The notes under the pieces: generated by a model | Told to the model about the DNA's origin: nothing | Database searches by the model: none | What the model saw: only the letters and a program-made list of their open reading frames with translations | Position numbers and translations under genes: made by a program | Virus record (IMG/VR): IMGVR_UViG_3300025909_000007 | Location: 1 to 59,345 of that record | DNA: 59,345 bases | Source of the DNA: a virus | Direction: 5' to 3' (one strand) | Shown: piece after piece, positions 23,220 to 31,775 of the stretch | How positions within the stretch are numbered: the first letter of the stretch is position 1 | Layout: every line of letters starts with the position of its first letter

Positions 23220-23908
23220 ATATTTCTCTTTGTATTACAACATATCAGAGATACGACTTACTACTCGAATCCTTTCAACATGTACTAAACAACCCGCGTA
23301 TAACAGAGATCATCATCGTAGATGATTGCAGCCTGCCGGAGTATTGGAAAAAGATTGAGCAACTACCAAAACTCAACGATAAAATAAAGGTTTACCGGCA
23401 GGCTGCTAACCGGGGAATGAGCCGCAACAAGGCTGATGCCATTGCTTACGCTTCCAATGAGTGGGTGATAATACTCGACTCAGACAACGTGATTGATGAT
23501 CGGTATTTAGTCGGACTGGATGCAATCGAAAACCCCGTGAAGGATTTAATATACATGCCGTCTTTTGCCTGGCCGAATTTTGATTACCGTGGATGGGCAG
23601 GGTCAGTGTACTTCAAATCAAGCGCCGCTGCATTGGTGTGGCAAGATACATTCAACATGCTACTTAACACCTGCAACTTTTTCGTCAACCGTGACGAGTA
23701 CGCGCGGGTGTATCAGGAGAATCCAGCACACCGGGCAAGTGACACTATCTGGATGAATTACCTTTGGTTAAAGGCTGGCAATGGTTTCTATGTGGTACCG
23801 GATTGTACATACTTCCACCGTGTGCATGACGGTAGTGGGTTTATGGAACAGGCAGCGTATAATATGGCGCAAGCAGAAAATGTAAGGAAATTAATAAGTG
23901 AATTATGA
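23216..23908 (+). CDS. Family 2 glycosyltransferase
   Basis: 230 aa from the ATG at 23216, which overlaps the previous stop (ATGA). An ATG 12 bases earlier is possible. GT-A fold motifs are clear: ISLCITTYQRYDLL, the first aspartates in IIIVDDCS, NRGMSRNKADAIAYA, and the metal-binding DSD in WVIILDSDNV. The C-terminal half has an acceptor-site pattern (ASDTIWMNYLWLKAG). It transfers a sugar from a nucleotide donor. Donor and acceptor are unknown. No membrane helix, so it acts in the cytoplasm. Confidence 0.87.
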   Translation: MNISLCITTYQRYDLLLESFQHVLNNPRITEIIIVDDCSLPEYWKKIEQLPKLNDKIKVYRQAANRGMSRNKADAIAYASNEWVIILDSDNVIDDRYLVGLDAIENPVKDLIYMPSFAWPNFDYRGWAGSVYFKSSAAALVWQDTFNMLLNTCNFFVNRDEYARVYQENPAHRASDTIWMNYLWLKAGNGFYVVPDCTYFHRVHDGSGFMEQAAYNMAQAENVRKLISEL

Positions 23909-24345
23909 GTGATAAACATCTTTACGGTGCTGGATATGAAACAACTTTATTAGCCAAAATAAAGAAAAAGTTTCCTGAAGATGTTGCAATCAACTTTCTA
24001 ATTAACTCAATAAAAGAAAATAAGATAAAAGTTGGTGAATTGATTTCAGAAAATGCTGAATTGAAGGATAGGGTAAGCGCTCTTGAAATAGCTGCTATGA
24101 ACAAACACAAGCATTTTAAAAAAGTAGAAAACGAGGCGGATCGATTAAGAAAAGAAGTCGTTGAATTACGTGTAAAGGTAGCTGATATTCCATTTACACA
24201 TCTTAGGTGTTCGGAGGAAACTGAAAAGCTAAAAACAAAATTAAAAATTATACAGACTGAATTAAACAATGTAAGAAACAAGTATGTGGCTATATTACGA
24301 ACCTTCAAATTAACCCCAGTAAAAAAAGATAATGGTAAGTGTTAA
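23905..24345 (+). CDS. Coiled-coil protein in the glycan cassette, 146 aa
   Basis: Two long coiled-coil stretches (about 35-90 and 105-135) with heptad leucines and charged residues, no membrane segment or enzyme motif. It overlaps both neighbours by 4 to 14 bases, so it is translated with the glycosyltransferases. It could hold the enzymes or their protein acceptor together. No family recognised. Confidence 0.62.
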   Translation: MSDKHLYGAGYETTLLAKIKKKFPEDVAINFLINSIKENKIKVGELISENAELKDRVSALEIAAMNKHKHFKKVENEADRLRKEVVELRVKVADIPFTHLRCSEETEKLKTKLKIIQTELNNVRNKYVAILRTFKLTPVKKDNGKC

Positions 24346-25078
24346 CCTAATCGGCCGCCTTGGCAACCAGTGTTTTCAAATCAGCACGGCCTTGGCCTAT
24401 GCTGCGAAATACGATTTAGAACTACACATACCAGCGCAAACATTGAATCCGCAGGCATGGCCAATGGGTGTGCCCCATTTGGCATGTAAACCCATCAAAC
24501 GCAATTGGTGTGTTTATAATGAACCCTCGCATGCGTATACTGAAATACCGGCGCCAACTTGCGAAAATGTTTTACTGAACGGCTATTTTCAAAGCGCAAA
24601 ATACTTCGATGAGTACCGCCAATTGGTGTTGGACAATCTTGCCTTCCCCTGGATGCCGCTAAAAGACATGGTGGGCATACATGTCCGCCGGGGGGATTAC
24701 GTCACAGACTTCCCCGATAAGCACCCGTTCGTCGGGTACGATTACCTTTCAACCGCTATTAAAGCAATGGTGGATCGTGGGTATAAATCGTTTGTGGTTT
24801 GCAGTGACGATATTAGCTGGTGTCGTAAAAATTTGGACGTACTACGGTTAACGGGTGCGGAATTTTCGTACAGCGTTGGCAAGTCGCCGCATGAAGATTT
24901 AAGTTTGTTGAGTTGTTGCCGGCATCAGATATGCAGTAATAGTTCGTTCAGCTGGTGGGCGCACTACTTAAACAGACATGAAGATAAAGTTGCTATTATG
25001 CCTGCGCGTTGGTTCGGACCGGGGAACGAACACCTTGCAACCGATGATATTTATTTTGAAAATGCGATTGTAATATGA
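24332..25078 (+). CDS. GT11 alpha-1,2-fucosyltransferase-like enzyme
   Basis: 248 aa. Starts with the GT11 signature LIGRLGNQCFQISTALAYA and contains GIHVRRGDYV (the HxRRxDY GDP-fucose site), a DDISWCRKNL segment and SNSSFSWWAHYL, all in the usual family order. GT11 enzymes add L-fucose in alpha-1,2 linkage. The length is slightly short for the family (often 270-300). Its stop overlaps the methyltransferase start (ATGA). Confidence 0.88.
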   Translation: MVSVNLIGRLGNQCFQISTALAYAAKYDLELHIPAQTLNPQAWPMGVPHLACKPIKRNWCVYNEPSHAYTEIPAPTCENVLLNGYFQSAKYFDEYRQLVLDNLAFPWMPLKDMVGIHVRRGDYVTDFPDKHPFVGYDYLSTAIKAMVDRGYKSFVVCSDDISWCRKNLDVLRLTGAEFSYSVGKSPHEDLSLLSCCRHQICSNSSFSWWAHYLNRHEDKVAIMPARWFGPGNEHLATDDIYFENAIVI

Positions 25079-25602
25079 ACCTCGACGAATTAGCAATAAA
25101 ATATGGTAGTGATAAAAGTAGTTTAGGGCATGGGTACATGAACTTTTATAGTAATACGCTACCGGATAATATATCGTCAATCATGGAAATCGGCGTTTTA
25201 AAAGGCGCTTCTATTAACGTTTGGAAAGAAGCATACCCTGAAGCAAATATTTGGGGCGTTGATTTGTTTGAAGAAAATCCAATACCAGAAATTGATGGTG
25301 TTAATTTTTTAAAGGGTAATCAATTAGACCATGAACTCTTATATCACATAAGAAATGATATAAAGCCGCAAATAATTATCGAAGATTGCAGCCATAATTG
25401 TATTGACCACTGGGTAACAATGTTTAGTTTAATAAGCTGTTGTGAATTGTACATCATCGAGGACCTGCACACTTGCACAGAAGTTTTTTACAGGCAGGGA
25501 TTACCTTTTGAATCAACAATACTGGGGGCTATAAAAAATAATACATTCCCATTTAAATTTGCATTGAGCTTTAATGAAAAAATTGTTTCTATATGGAAGT
25601 AG
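25075..25602 (+). CDS. Class I SAM-dependent methyltransferase-like protein
   Basis: 175 aa. The segment SIMEIGVLKGASINVWKEAYPEANIWGVDL is motif I plus the acidic end of strand 2 of a Rossmann methyltransferase. IIIEDCSHNCIDHW matches the post-motif found in CmcI/macrocin-O-methyltransferase-like proteins acting on sugars. Together with its place in the cassette, it probably O-methylates a sugar of the glycan. Slightly truncated relative to family lengths (about 200-230). Confidence 0.75.
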   Translation: MNLDELAIKYGSDKSSLGHGYMNFYSNTLPDNISSIMEIGVLKGASINVWKEAYPEANIWGVDLFEENPIPEIDGVNFLKGNQLDHELLYHIRNDIKPQIIIEDCSHNCIDHWVTMFSLISCCELYIIEDLHTCTEVFYRQGLPFESTILGAIKNNTFPFKFALSFNEKIVSIWK

Positions 25603-26183
25603 AAATATGGAAACCTGTAGGTGGGTTTGAAAACTATTATGAATGCAGTTCATTCGGTAGAACAAAAAGGTTATCTGTTGTTCGACCAATGATTAGTAAG
25701 GGCGGAGGCATTACTGAAAGGTATTACGCTGAAAAAATACTGTCACCTCAATCTCATATAAACAAATACATGTTTTTAAATTTATCAAAAGATGGGAAGG
25801 TTTACTATTTCAGTGTTAGCAGACTGATTGCATGTCATTTTGTTTCTAATCCTGAAAACAAAGAACAAGTTAATCATATAGACGGAGATGTTACAAACAA
25901 TCGAGCCGACAACCTTGAATGGGTAAGTCCATCTGAAAATATTCAACATTCGTACGACGTTCTAAACCGTCCTGTGGTTAGAAGTGGGGAAAGTAGGATG
26001 GGTAACAAAAGCAAACAGTCTAAACCTGTATTACAATATTCTTCCACAGGTGAGCTATTAAAAGAATACGCTTCTGCCGGAGAAGCTGCAAGGTCATTGT
26101 CTATAAGCCAATCACAAATATCTCTTTGCTGCGTTGAAACTTTCCGACGTGCAAAAGGATTTAAATTTCAATACAAATGCTAA
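25593..26183 (+). CDS. NUMOD4-HNH-NUMOD1 homing endonuclease
   Basis: 196 aa. NUMOD4-type N-terminus (EIWKPVGGFENYYECSSFGRTK), HNH region (VSRLIACHFV, VNHIDGDVTNNRADNLEWV), then a C-terminal NUMOD1-like helix-turn-helix (SAGEAARSLSISQSQISLCC). It overlaps the methyltransferase by 10 bases and the next frame slightly. It is the second HNH element within the cassette and only distantly similar to the first. Confidence 0.88.
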   Translation: MEVEIWKPVGGFENYYECSSFGRTKRLSVVRPMISKGGGITERYYAEKILSPQSHINKYMFLNLSKDGKVYYFSVSRLIACHFVSNPENKEQVNHIDGDVTNNRADNLEWVSPSENIQHSYDVLNRPVVRSGESRMGNKSKQSKPVLQYSSTGELLKEYASAGEAARSLSISQSQISLCCVETFRRAKGFKFQYKC

Positions 26184-26215
26184 TCCTCCTATCCGCAATA
26201 ATCCGCAAATATAAA

Positions 26216-27565
26216 ATGAACATCACCGGCGTCATACACGTGGGCGGGCACTATGGCGAGGAGGATAACGATTATCTGAACCACGGCATACGTAATCGAC
26301 ATTATTTTGAAGCCAATCCCGCACTGTTCGATACGCTTGTAGCCAATACGCCAGGTGCGAAGCAATATTGCACCGCTATCGGTTCCGCAACCGGGATATT
26401 ACCCATGCACGTGGAAACGTACAATCAGGGCCAGAGCAGTTCGCTGTTAAAGCCGGGCACGCACTTAAAGCATTACCCGCTGATTACGTTTGATAGTATG
26501 GTGACAGTGGAGGTGCGTCAATTGGATTCGTTCAACATTACCGATTGCAATTTTATGAATCTGGATGTGCAGGGATATGAATTGGAGGTATTGAAGGGCG
26601 CTAAGGAAACGTTACGCCACGTTGATTATATTTACACCGAAGTCAACACCGAGGACGTTTACGAGGGTTGTGGCAAACTGCCTGAAATGGATGCCTTCTT
26701 ATCCGAATTCCAGCGCGTTGAAACCGTTATGACCGGTCAGGGTTGGGGCGATGCCCTTTACATTCGCCGCCGTTCCGCTTCCTTTGAACAGGTGCCGGTT
26801 GAATTCCGTCCGCACCACCCGATGCAATACCCGGCCGATAATGATTTGATATTCGAAGAATGGTATGCGCAACAACCACAGCCCACAGCCGGCCGTACAT
26901 ACCTGCCCATATTTTGGACAAGCTATTATTGCAAACATAAGTATGGGAAAGACGCCGGAGCAGTTCAGCGGTTGCAGTCGTACCTAAATGGATTGGATCG
27001 TAATAAGCGCTATTATACAATCCTTCAATACGACGACGGCATCCTTAACGAAATTAGCCATCTTGATATAAAAGTATTTGCCGCCTGTGGTAACCGTATC
27101 GACTACCCGTTGCCGTTAATATGTAAGCCGCATGGGTTTACGTTTCCGCCGGTGAAAGATATTTTTTGCAGCTACATTGGCACAAATAATCATCCGTTAC
27201 GCGCTGCACTCATGCGCTACCAACATCAACCGGGCTGGTACATTAGCTCACAGCCGCACAGCCTGCGTTCGTACTGCGAAATGATGGCCCGGTCTAAGTA
27301 TGTACTATGTCCACGCGGGTACGGCGCTACCTCATTCCGTATTATGGAGGCGCTGCAATACGGGGCCATTCCGGTATACATAAGTGATGTATTTATATTG
27401 CCGCATAATTATTTTGAATACGGCGTGCTGGTGGAACAGCCTGACGAAAAACTGCCGGCGCAACTTGAATCTACAACAGGCTTAATGCCTACCGGTGAAG
27501 CATTTGAAAAATATTTTACTTACGAAGCGAATAAAACAATCATTCATGGAGAACTCAACAAATAA
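26216..27565 (+). CDS. FkbM methyltransferase fused to exostosin-like glycosyltransferase
   Basis: 449 aa from ATG 26216 (an earlier in-frame ATG at 26177 adds 13 residues that overlap the HNH gene). Residues about 1-190 are an FkbM-type methyltransferase: GVIHVGGHYGEED, HYFEANPALF, VRQLDSFNITDCNFMNLDVQGYELEVLKG split over the core, and YIYTEVNTEDVYEG. Residues about 220-445 resemble an exostosin/GT47-like GT-B domain: PRGYGATSFRIMEALQYGAIPVYISD is the characteristic nucleotide-sugar site. One chain may both extend and methyl-cap the glycan. Confidence 0.82.
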   Translation: MNITGVIHVGGHYGEEDNDYLNHGIRNRHYFEANPALFDTLVANTPGAKQYCTAIGSATGILPMHVETYNQGQSSSLLKPGTHLKHYPLITFDSMVTVEVRQLDSFNITDCNFMNLDVQGYELEVLKGAKETLRHVDYIYTEVNTEDVYEGCGKLPEMDAFLSEFQRVETVMTGQGWGDALYIRRRSASFEQVPVEFRPHHPMQYPADNDLIFEEWYAQQPQPTAGRTYLPIFWTSYYCKHKYGKDAGAVQRLQSYLNGLDRNKRYYTILQYDDGILNEISHLDIKVFAACGNRIDYPLPLICKPHGFTFPPVKDIFCSYIGTNNHPLRAALMRYQHQPGWYISSQPHSLRSYCEMMARSKYVLCPRGYGATSFRIMEALQYGAIPVYISDVFILPHNYFEYGVLVEQPDEKLPAQLESTTGLMPTGEAFEKYFTYEANKTIIHGELNK

Positions 27566-27644
27566 CAAAGGCGGCTGCCTGATGGCGGCCATAGCAATTG
27601 CGCTGGTAATATATGGCATTTACGTACTAATTAGCTTGGCATGA
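27546..27644 (+). CDS. Micro-membrane protein, 32 aa
   Basis: ATG at 27546 within the end of the previous gene, stop overlapping the GT7 start (ATGA at 27641). Short polar N-terminus, then a single hydrophobic helix (MAAIAIALVIYGIYVLISLA). It could tether cassette enzymes to the membrane. Supported only by overlap pattern and a clean helix. Confidence 0.52.
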   Translation: MENSTNNKGGCLMAAIAIALVIYGIYVLISLA

Positions 27645-28213
27645 CAATCATCGTCCCTTACCGCGACAGGCCGGAACACCTGGAAAAGTTTACAGCCGCT
27701 ATGCGTGATCATACCGTTGTGGTTGTTGAACAGGCGCCAAGTAAACCCTTCAATCGGGGCAAACTGATTAACATCGGCTTCATAGAAACGCAGCCCGCTT
27801 ACTTTTGTGCGCACGACGTTGACATGATTCCTATTGGCGTTGACTATACACCCGCGCTGGGTGTGACGCAGCTGGCCGGTTCAGCTATACAAATTACGGG
27901 CTACCTGGGCGGGGTTACCATGTACGATACCGATACCTTCCGTTTTATAGGTGGCTACCACAATGAATACTTCCATCGTGCCGAGGATAATGAAATGGCG
28001 TTTAACCTGGCTCGGTTACAAATACCGGTCGTGTACCGGATAGGCACTTTTATCGACCTGCCCCACGAACGCACCGGTCCGGAGTTTATCCCCCATTTAT
28101 GGGTAAAAGCCCAGCGGCCTCGACAAATACAAAACCAGTTGAGTATTTGCGAGTACAAGGTTTTAAGCCGCCATATTAATGGAAACTTAACGCATATTAT
28201 TGTTGAAATTTAA
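27641..28213 (+). CDS. GT7 beta-1,4-galactosyltransferase-like enzyme
   Basis: 190 aa. Motifs in the order of the GT7 family: IIVPYRDRPEHL, FNRGKLINIGF, the metal site FCAHDVDMIPI, TGYLGGVTMYD, and GGYHNEYFHRAEDNEMAFNLARL, which stands for the WGGEDD(D) acceptor-site motif. GT7 enzymes transfer galactose or N-acetylgalactosamine in beta-1,4 linkage. Shorter than animal enzymes and soluble, as expected for a phage. Last enzyme of the cassette before the Ig-like genes. Confidence 0.85.
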   Translation: MTIIVPYRDRPEHLEKFTAAMRDHTVVVVEQAPSKPFNRGKLINIGFIETQPAYFCAHDVDMIPIGVDYTPALGVTQLAGSAIQITGYLGGVTMYDTDTFRFIGGYHNEYFHRAEDNEMAFNLARLQIPVVYRIGTFIDLPHERTGPEFIPHLWVKAQRPRQIQNQLSICEYKVLSRHINGNLTHIIVEI

Positions 28214-28248
28214 TTAATTTTAATCTTTTAACGTTAAAAAAACATACA

Positions 28249-28569
28249 ATGCCACTTACATTATCAAGCACCACAAAGGAAAAGATCCTGGTAAAATTAT
28301 CTCCTGTAGATTCTACAGGCGCCGCTGCCACGTTGGACGGTGATGCAACTTTTGAAGTTGTGTCTGGCGGGGCGACTGTTGAAAAAGTAGACGCACTTTC
28401 CGCTTACATCGCTTCTGAAGATTCAGCCGGTGTGTCAACTATTAAAGTTTCCGCCGATGCCGATCTGGGCGAAGGTGTTGAAACCATTGACGACACTATT
28501 GCTTACTCTTACAACGCACCCAAAGCGACCAACCTGGGACTGGTAGCCGATGCGCCAATTGCTAAGTAA
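28249..28569 (+). CDS. Ig-like (decoration-type) protein A, 106 aa
   Basis: All-beta protein with the strand pattern of an Ig-like/Big_2-type domain (KILVKLSPVD, ATFEVVSGGATVE, VSTIKVSADADLG, IDDTIAYSY). The C-terminus is NLGLVADAPIAK, closely like the end of the next gene's protein. Small single Ig domains in phages commonly decorate capsids or tails. It is Thr/Ser-rich, so it could be an acceptor for the glycan. It lies 35 bases after GT7. Confidence 0.68.
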   Translation: MPLTLSSTTKEKILVKLSPVDSTGAAATLDGDATFEVVSGGATVEKVDALSAYIASEDSAGVSTIKVSADADLGEGVETIDDTIAYSYNAPKATNLGLVADAPIAK

Positions 28570-28573
28570 AATT

Positions 28574-28606
28574 ATAATGCGGTGTCTGAAACCGGCGCCG
28601 CATTAT
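28574..28606 (+). terminator. Hairpin between the two Ig-like genes (weak terminator or attenuator)
   Basis: ATAATGCGG (28574-28582) pairs with CCGCATTAT (28598-28606), a perfect 9-bp stem with a 15-base loop. There is no long T-run after it, so it probably only attenuates expression or protects the transcript end, setting a higher level of the first Ig-like protein than the second. Confidence 0.5.
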
Positions 28607-28625
28607 TCACCTCAAAAAACGTGTT

Positions 28626-28946
28626 ATGCAAGTTGATATATCACTTTCAAACGTAAAAATCTACAACATTAGCCGGGTGGATGTTGTAAAGGGGCAGAAG
28701 TTCAAACTTATTACAGATAGCCCTGACAAAATAGAATGGTTTTCAAACGGAGACGCATTTCTTTCTTTTGTCGAACACGATAAAAGTGCTGACGTTGAAG
28801 CCACCGCTACTGGACGCGTATTGGTAAAATTATTCAAATCTGATTTTAGCGGCGTTGAAAAAACGCTGGAAATAAACGTGCTTGATTCTATTCAGGAACC
28901 GGCTGCCGACCTTGGGTTGAGCGCGAGTGATCCTGAACTAAAGTAG
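28626..28946 (+). CDS. Ig-like (decoration-type) protein B, 106 aa
   Basis: Same length as protein A and the same all-beta layout (VDVVKGQKFKLITDSPDKIEWF, ATATGRVLVKLFKSD, LEINVLD), ending in DLGLSASDPELK. The shared tail suggests a common docking peptide. The core identity with protein A is low. Ends the + strand cassette just before a strong bidirectional terminator. Confidence 0.66.
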   Translation: MQVDISLSNVKIYNISRVDVVKGQKFKLITDSPDKIEWFSNGDAFLSFVEHDKSADVEATATGRVLVKLFKSDFSGVEKTLEINVLDSIQEPAADLGLSASDPELK

Positions 28947-28968
28947 GTTTTTTAGCGGGTAGTTTTTT

Positions 28969-28998
28969 AAAAGGCGCTGTCTTCGGATGGCGCTTTTT
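28969..28998. terminator. Bidirectional terminator with TTCG tetraloop
   Basis: AAAAG (28969-28973), bulged G, CGCTGTC (28975-28981), loop TTCG, GATGGCG (28986-28992), CTTTTT. The stem has one bulge and two G-T pairs, and the C(TTCG)G loop is extra stable. T-rich on both strands. It separates the convergent ends of the glycan cassette and the MuF gene, and the MuF stop codon touches it. Confidence 0.85.
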
Positions 28999-29968
28999 AG
29001 TTAGCTCCCTTCCACCTCTTATACGCCGGGGTAGCATACACGACTTCCCGCACCGCCAGCGGCACATTCCTTTCTGGAACTGGTCGCGGCTGATGTCCAC
29101 AATTCCAGCCCCCAGCATTGGTAAGAAAATTATCGGGTGAAGTACCTTCAATAAAACCAATAGGCAATCCGGTCTTTGGGTTCACCCGCACCGTTTTTAA
29201 TTCGCCTGTTTTAAAATCGTGGTATGTCAGCGGTTCGCCATCGGCTGCGTGCGCTGTTAACAGTTGCGGTATCTGCGAAATATGAAAGTATCTGTTATTT
29301 TCAACCATTGCCTGGCAGAAGGGTCGGCTGGTTTCAATCTCGCTACCCTGGTAACTATACCATTCGAAGCCGAGATCATTAGATGTCGTTTGCGTATACT
29401 GCCGGGAATATTGATTCAGCGAGGTCTTGGTAATCGTGGTGGTAAACTTCTCTAATAACCCGGGCGTTTCAGTAGTCAGTAGCTGCTTACCAATTGCATC
29501 CTGCATGGCTTTATACGAACCGCCGGTGGTAATATTCATGCGCAGCAGGTCGCCTATCGGGTTTGTTACATTCGCCTCAATACCCATATCGGTCAAATGC
29601 GCTACGGTATCGCGGATGGTTTGTATGCGAATTTGCTTTAGTATCGGCTTCGGAGTAAATTTCTGCTCCACGCTTTTCCAATACTCATTTTGTAACACGG
29701 TAACGGCGTTAAACGACTGCACGAAATCTTTAACATCCTGCAAATAATCGGGCGTAACAATCAGCCGATGTAACTTATTTTTAATCGACTGAATGATTTT
29801 TAAATTGTCTACCGTGGGTTTGATGGTGGCATCATTAGTCAAATCCAACCGCCGCAACTCTAAGTTAATAGCATCATACATCGCCCGCTGCGTATCGGGA
29901 ATGGTACGGTTAAATTGCTTTACGGCCCGTTTTATTTCACTAAGAATATCTTCAAATGACCTGGCCAT
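28997..29968 (-). CDS. MuF-type minor head protein
   Basis: 323 aa. The C-terminal third carries the MuF (Mu gpF / SPP1 gp7) pattern: helix with SLNQYSRQYTQ, SRPFCQAM, then GGWNCGHQPRP with the Cys and His that typify the family. The N-terminal 180 residues are helical. These proteins bind the portal and are packaged in the head. It overlaps the portal gene by 17 bases, as expected. Confidence 0.82.
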   Translation of the reverse strand: MARSFEDILSEIKRAVKQFNRTIPDTQRAMYDAINLELRRLDLTNDATIKPTVDNLKIIQSIKNKLHRLIVTPDYLQDVKDFVQSFNAVTVLQNEYWKSVEQKFTPKPILKQIRIQTIRDTVAHLTDMGIEANVTNPIGDLLRMNITTGGSYKAMQDAIGKQLLTTETPGLLEKFTTTITKTSLNQYSRQYTQTTSNDLGFEWYSYQGSEIETSRPFCQAMVENNRYFHISQIPQLLTAHAADGEPLTYHDFKTGELKTVRVNPKTGLPIGFIEGTSPDNFLTNAGGWNCGHQPRPVPERNVPLAVREVVYATPAYKRWKGAN

Positions 29969-31772
29969 ACAAATTATTTAACGGGTCGGCACCATCGTCA
30001 ACGGGCACTAGCGCATCCGTGGCAGCAGTGATTTGTTCCTGCGCATACTTAATTAATACAGCCCGCTGTTCGGCCAGTTCCATTTCCACAAACTTATCAT
30101 TGTCGTCAATAGCGCGCTGAATAAATTCCTGAATATTGCTACTGATTATATATGTTTCCAGGGTGATGCCCTTATTACTTAACCGCGTCATTTTATCTTC
30201 GTCGGTTACGTTCGGCAACGGGTCTAGCGTTAGGATAAGCGAAAGCCTATCCCGCACCTCCGGTTCGCTGTTAAAGCGTTTACCCGCGTAATCAATTTCG
30301 AGGGCGGACAATAACGCCGGATTCACTTTGGCATTCTTGCTGTCCACCAGTTCTTTTTGCAATACACCGGTACTAAGTAAATCGAAATTAGTGGGCACCT
30401 GTATCACCGGCAGCATTTCTTCAATTTGCTCAGGTGTATACAGCACCCGGTAACGGTACAGCGCAATCGCCCGGTAGACGTTGTCCATAATAGCCACCAA
30501 GTCTTCGGCCACCGCGTTCGCCGTGTTGCTACTTTCGTCACGGTCAACCGACTTGGCCACGCCCGATTGTGAAAGCGGCGTGTCCGCCAGGAATTCAAAA
30601 TTGATAGCCGCCAGCGCGTCGTTAATATGGTCTTTTACGCGCTGATCTTGCAATTTGATAATCTCTACGTCCTTTTCAATGTACCCAGCTGGCGGGGATG
30701 GGATAGGCGTTTGTCCTTCGGTAGCGCTGTTGGGCGGCCGCACCATTATCTTACTGTACGGCCCGGCTACCACGTAACCCTGGTTACAACCCGTCGCGGT
30801 ACAGTTTATTTGAGGTTCACAGCCGCACTCCGGCCCGGTGTATTTAGGGTTCGGCCGTATGCCGGTGCCCTTACACGCCTTGCATTCATTTTGCGTATAT
30901 TCCCACCGTTCGGCGTATAACTGCGTCACCACGCCCGCTTGTAAATCTGAATACTCACGCGAAGCCTCGTCCAGTCCAGGCACCATCCCCGCAATACGCG
31001 ATTCATACAAAAAATGGGAATCGGCCTGGTCGATAATAACACCCTTTAATTTAAAAACGGGCAGTATACCCAGTGAGTGGATATAGTTTTGCGTAAGTTT
31101 AAATTCACCCCGGCCGTTGAACTGTTCATACCGGAAAATATTTTGTGTGGTCACGAAGTAATAAGCCCGACCGCGCTGGAGCTTACCCTTGCTATCATAA
31201 TAAGTAGAGCCTTCTGGCGCCTTTAAGATAGCATAATCTTCCGGCGCAAAATACAACACATTAGTGCTTTCAAATATAACCGGGAATGGTTTTAAATATT
31301 CGTTTTCGGCCACCTCGTACGTAATCGGGTAAACGAAAATTACCGCGTTGGGATCTATTAAATACTTCCGCAACAACAATTGAAAAACCCAATTCGTCAC
31401 ACTGCTGAAGTAGGGAAAATTATACTCGCAATACATTTCCAGCGTTTCATCTTCGGCCACGCGGGCAAACTGATCCAAATTTTCATAACGAATAGACCAG
31501 TCCTGTGACCGGCGTATTTTTTGCAGCGATGCATACACCTTACTGAACGTAGGCTTCGTGATTGGCTTAAATATTTTAGCCCGGTATTCCAACACTTCTG
31601 ATGGCTCGTTGGGTCGGCGTTCACGAATTAGCCTTTCAGGGAAAATGCCATCCGCATGCACGCGCATGTCTTCACATTTTTCCTGGCATAGTTTATAGAA
31701 CGGCCCATAGGCTTCTGGCCTGTCTTTTACAATGTCGTTTACCTCGGCTTGCGAAAAAATTAGTTTAGGCAT
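29952..31772 (-). CDS. Portal protein with zinc-finger insertion
   Basis: 606 aa, next to the MuF gene. Layout fits a portal (stem/crown region about 370-480 with long helices, INDALAAINFEFLADTP and EDLVAIMDNVYRAIALYRYRVL). Residues about 305-345 hold an insertion with CKACKGTG, CGCEP, CTATGC, a DnaJ-like cysteine set that could bind one or two zinc ions. I know of no such element in classical portals. Forms the 12-subunit ring for DNA entry and exit. Confidence 0.78.
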   Translation of the reverse strand: MPKLIFSQAEVNDIVKDRPEAYGPFYKLCQEKCEDMRVHADGIFPERLIRERRPNEPSEVLEYRAKIFKPITKPTFSKVYASLQKIRRSQDWSIRYENLDQFARVAEDETLEMYCEYNFPYFSSVTNWVFQLLLRKYLIDPNAVIFVYPITYEVAENEYLKPFPVIFESTNVLYFAPEDYAILKAPEGSTYYDSKGKLQRGRAYYFVTTQNIFRYEQFNGRGEFKLTQNYIHSLGILPVFKLKGVIIDQADSHFLYESRIAGMVPGLDEASREYSDLQAGVVTQLYAERWEYTQNECKACKGTGIRPNPKYTGPECGCEPQINCTATGCNQGYVVAGPYSKIMVRPPNSATEGQTPIPSPPAGYIEKDVEIIKLQDQRVKDHINDALAAINFEFLADTPLSQSGVAKSVDRDESSNTANAVAEDLVAIMDNVYRAIALYRYRVLYTPEQIEEMLPVIQVPTNFDLLSTGVLQKELVDSKNAKVNPALLSALEIDYAGKRFNSEPEVRDRLSLILTLDPLPNVTDEDKMTRLSNKGITLETYIISSNIQEFIQRAIDDNDKFVEMELAEQRAVLIKYAQEQITAATDALVPVDDGADPLNNLYGQVI

Positions 31773-31775
31773 TGG

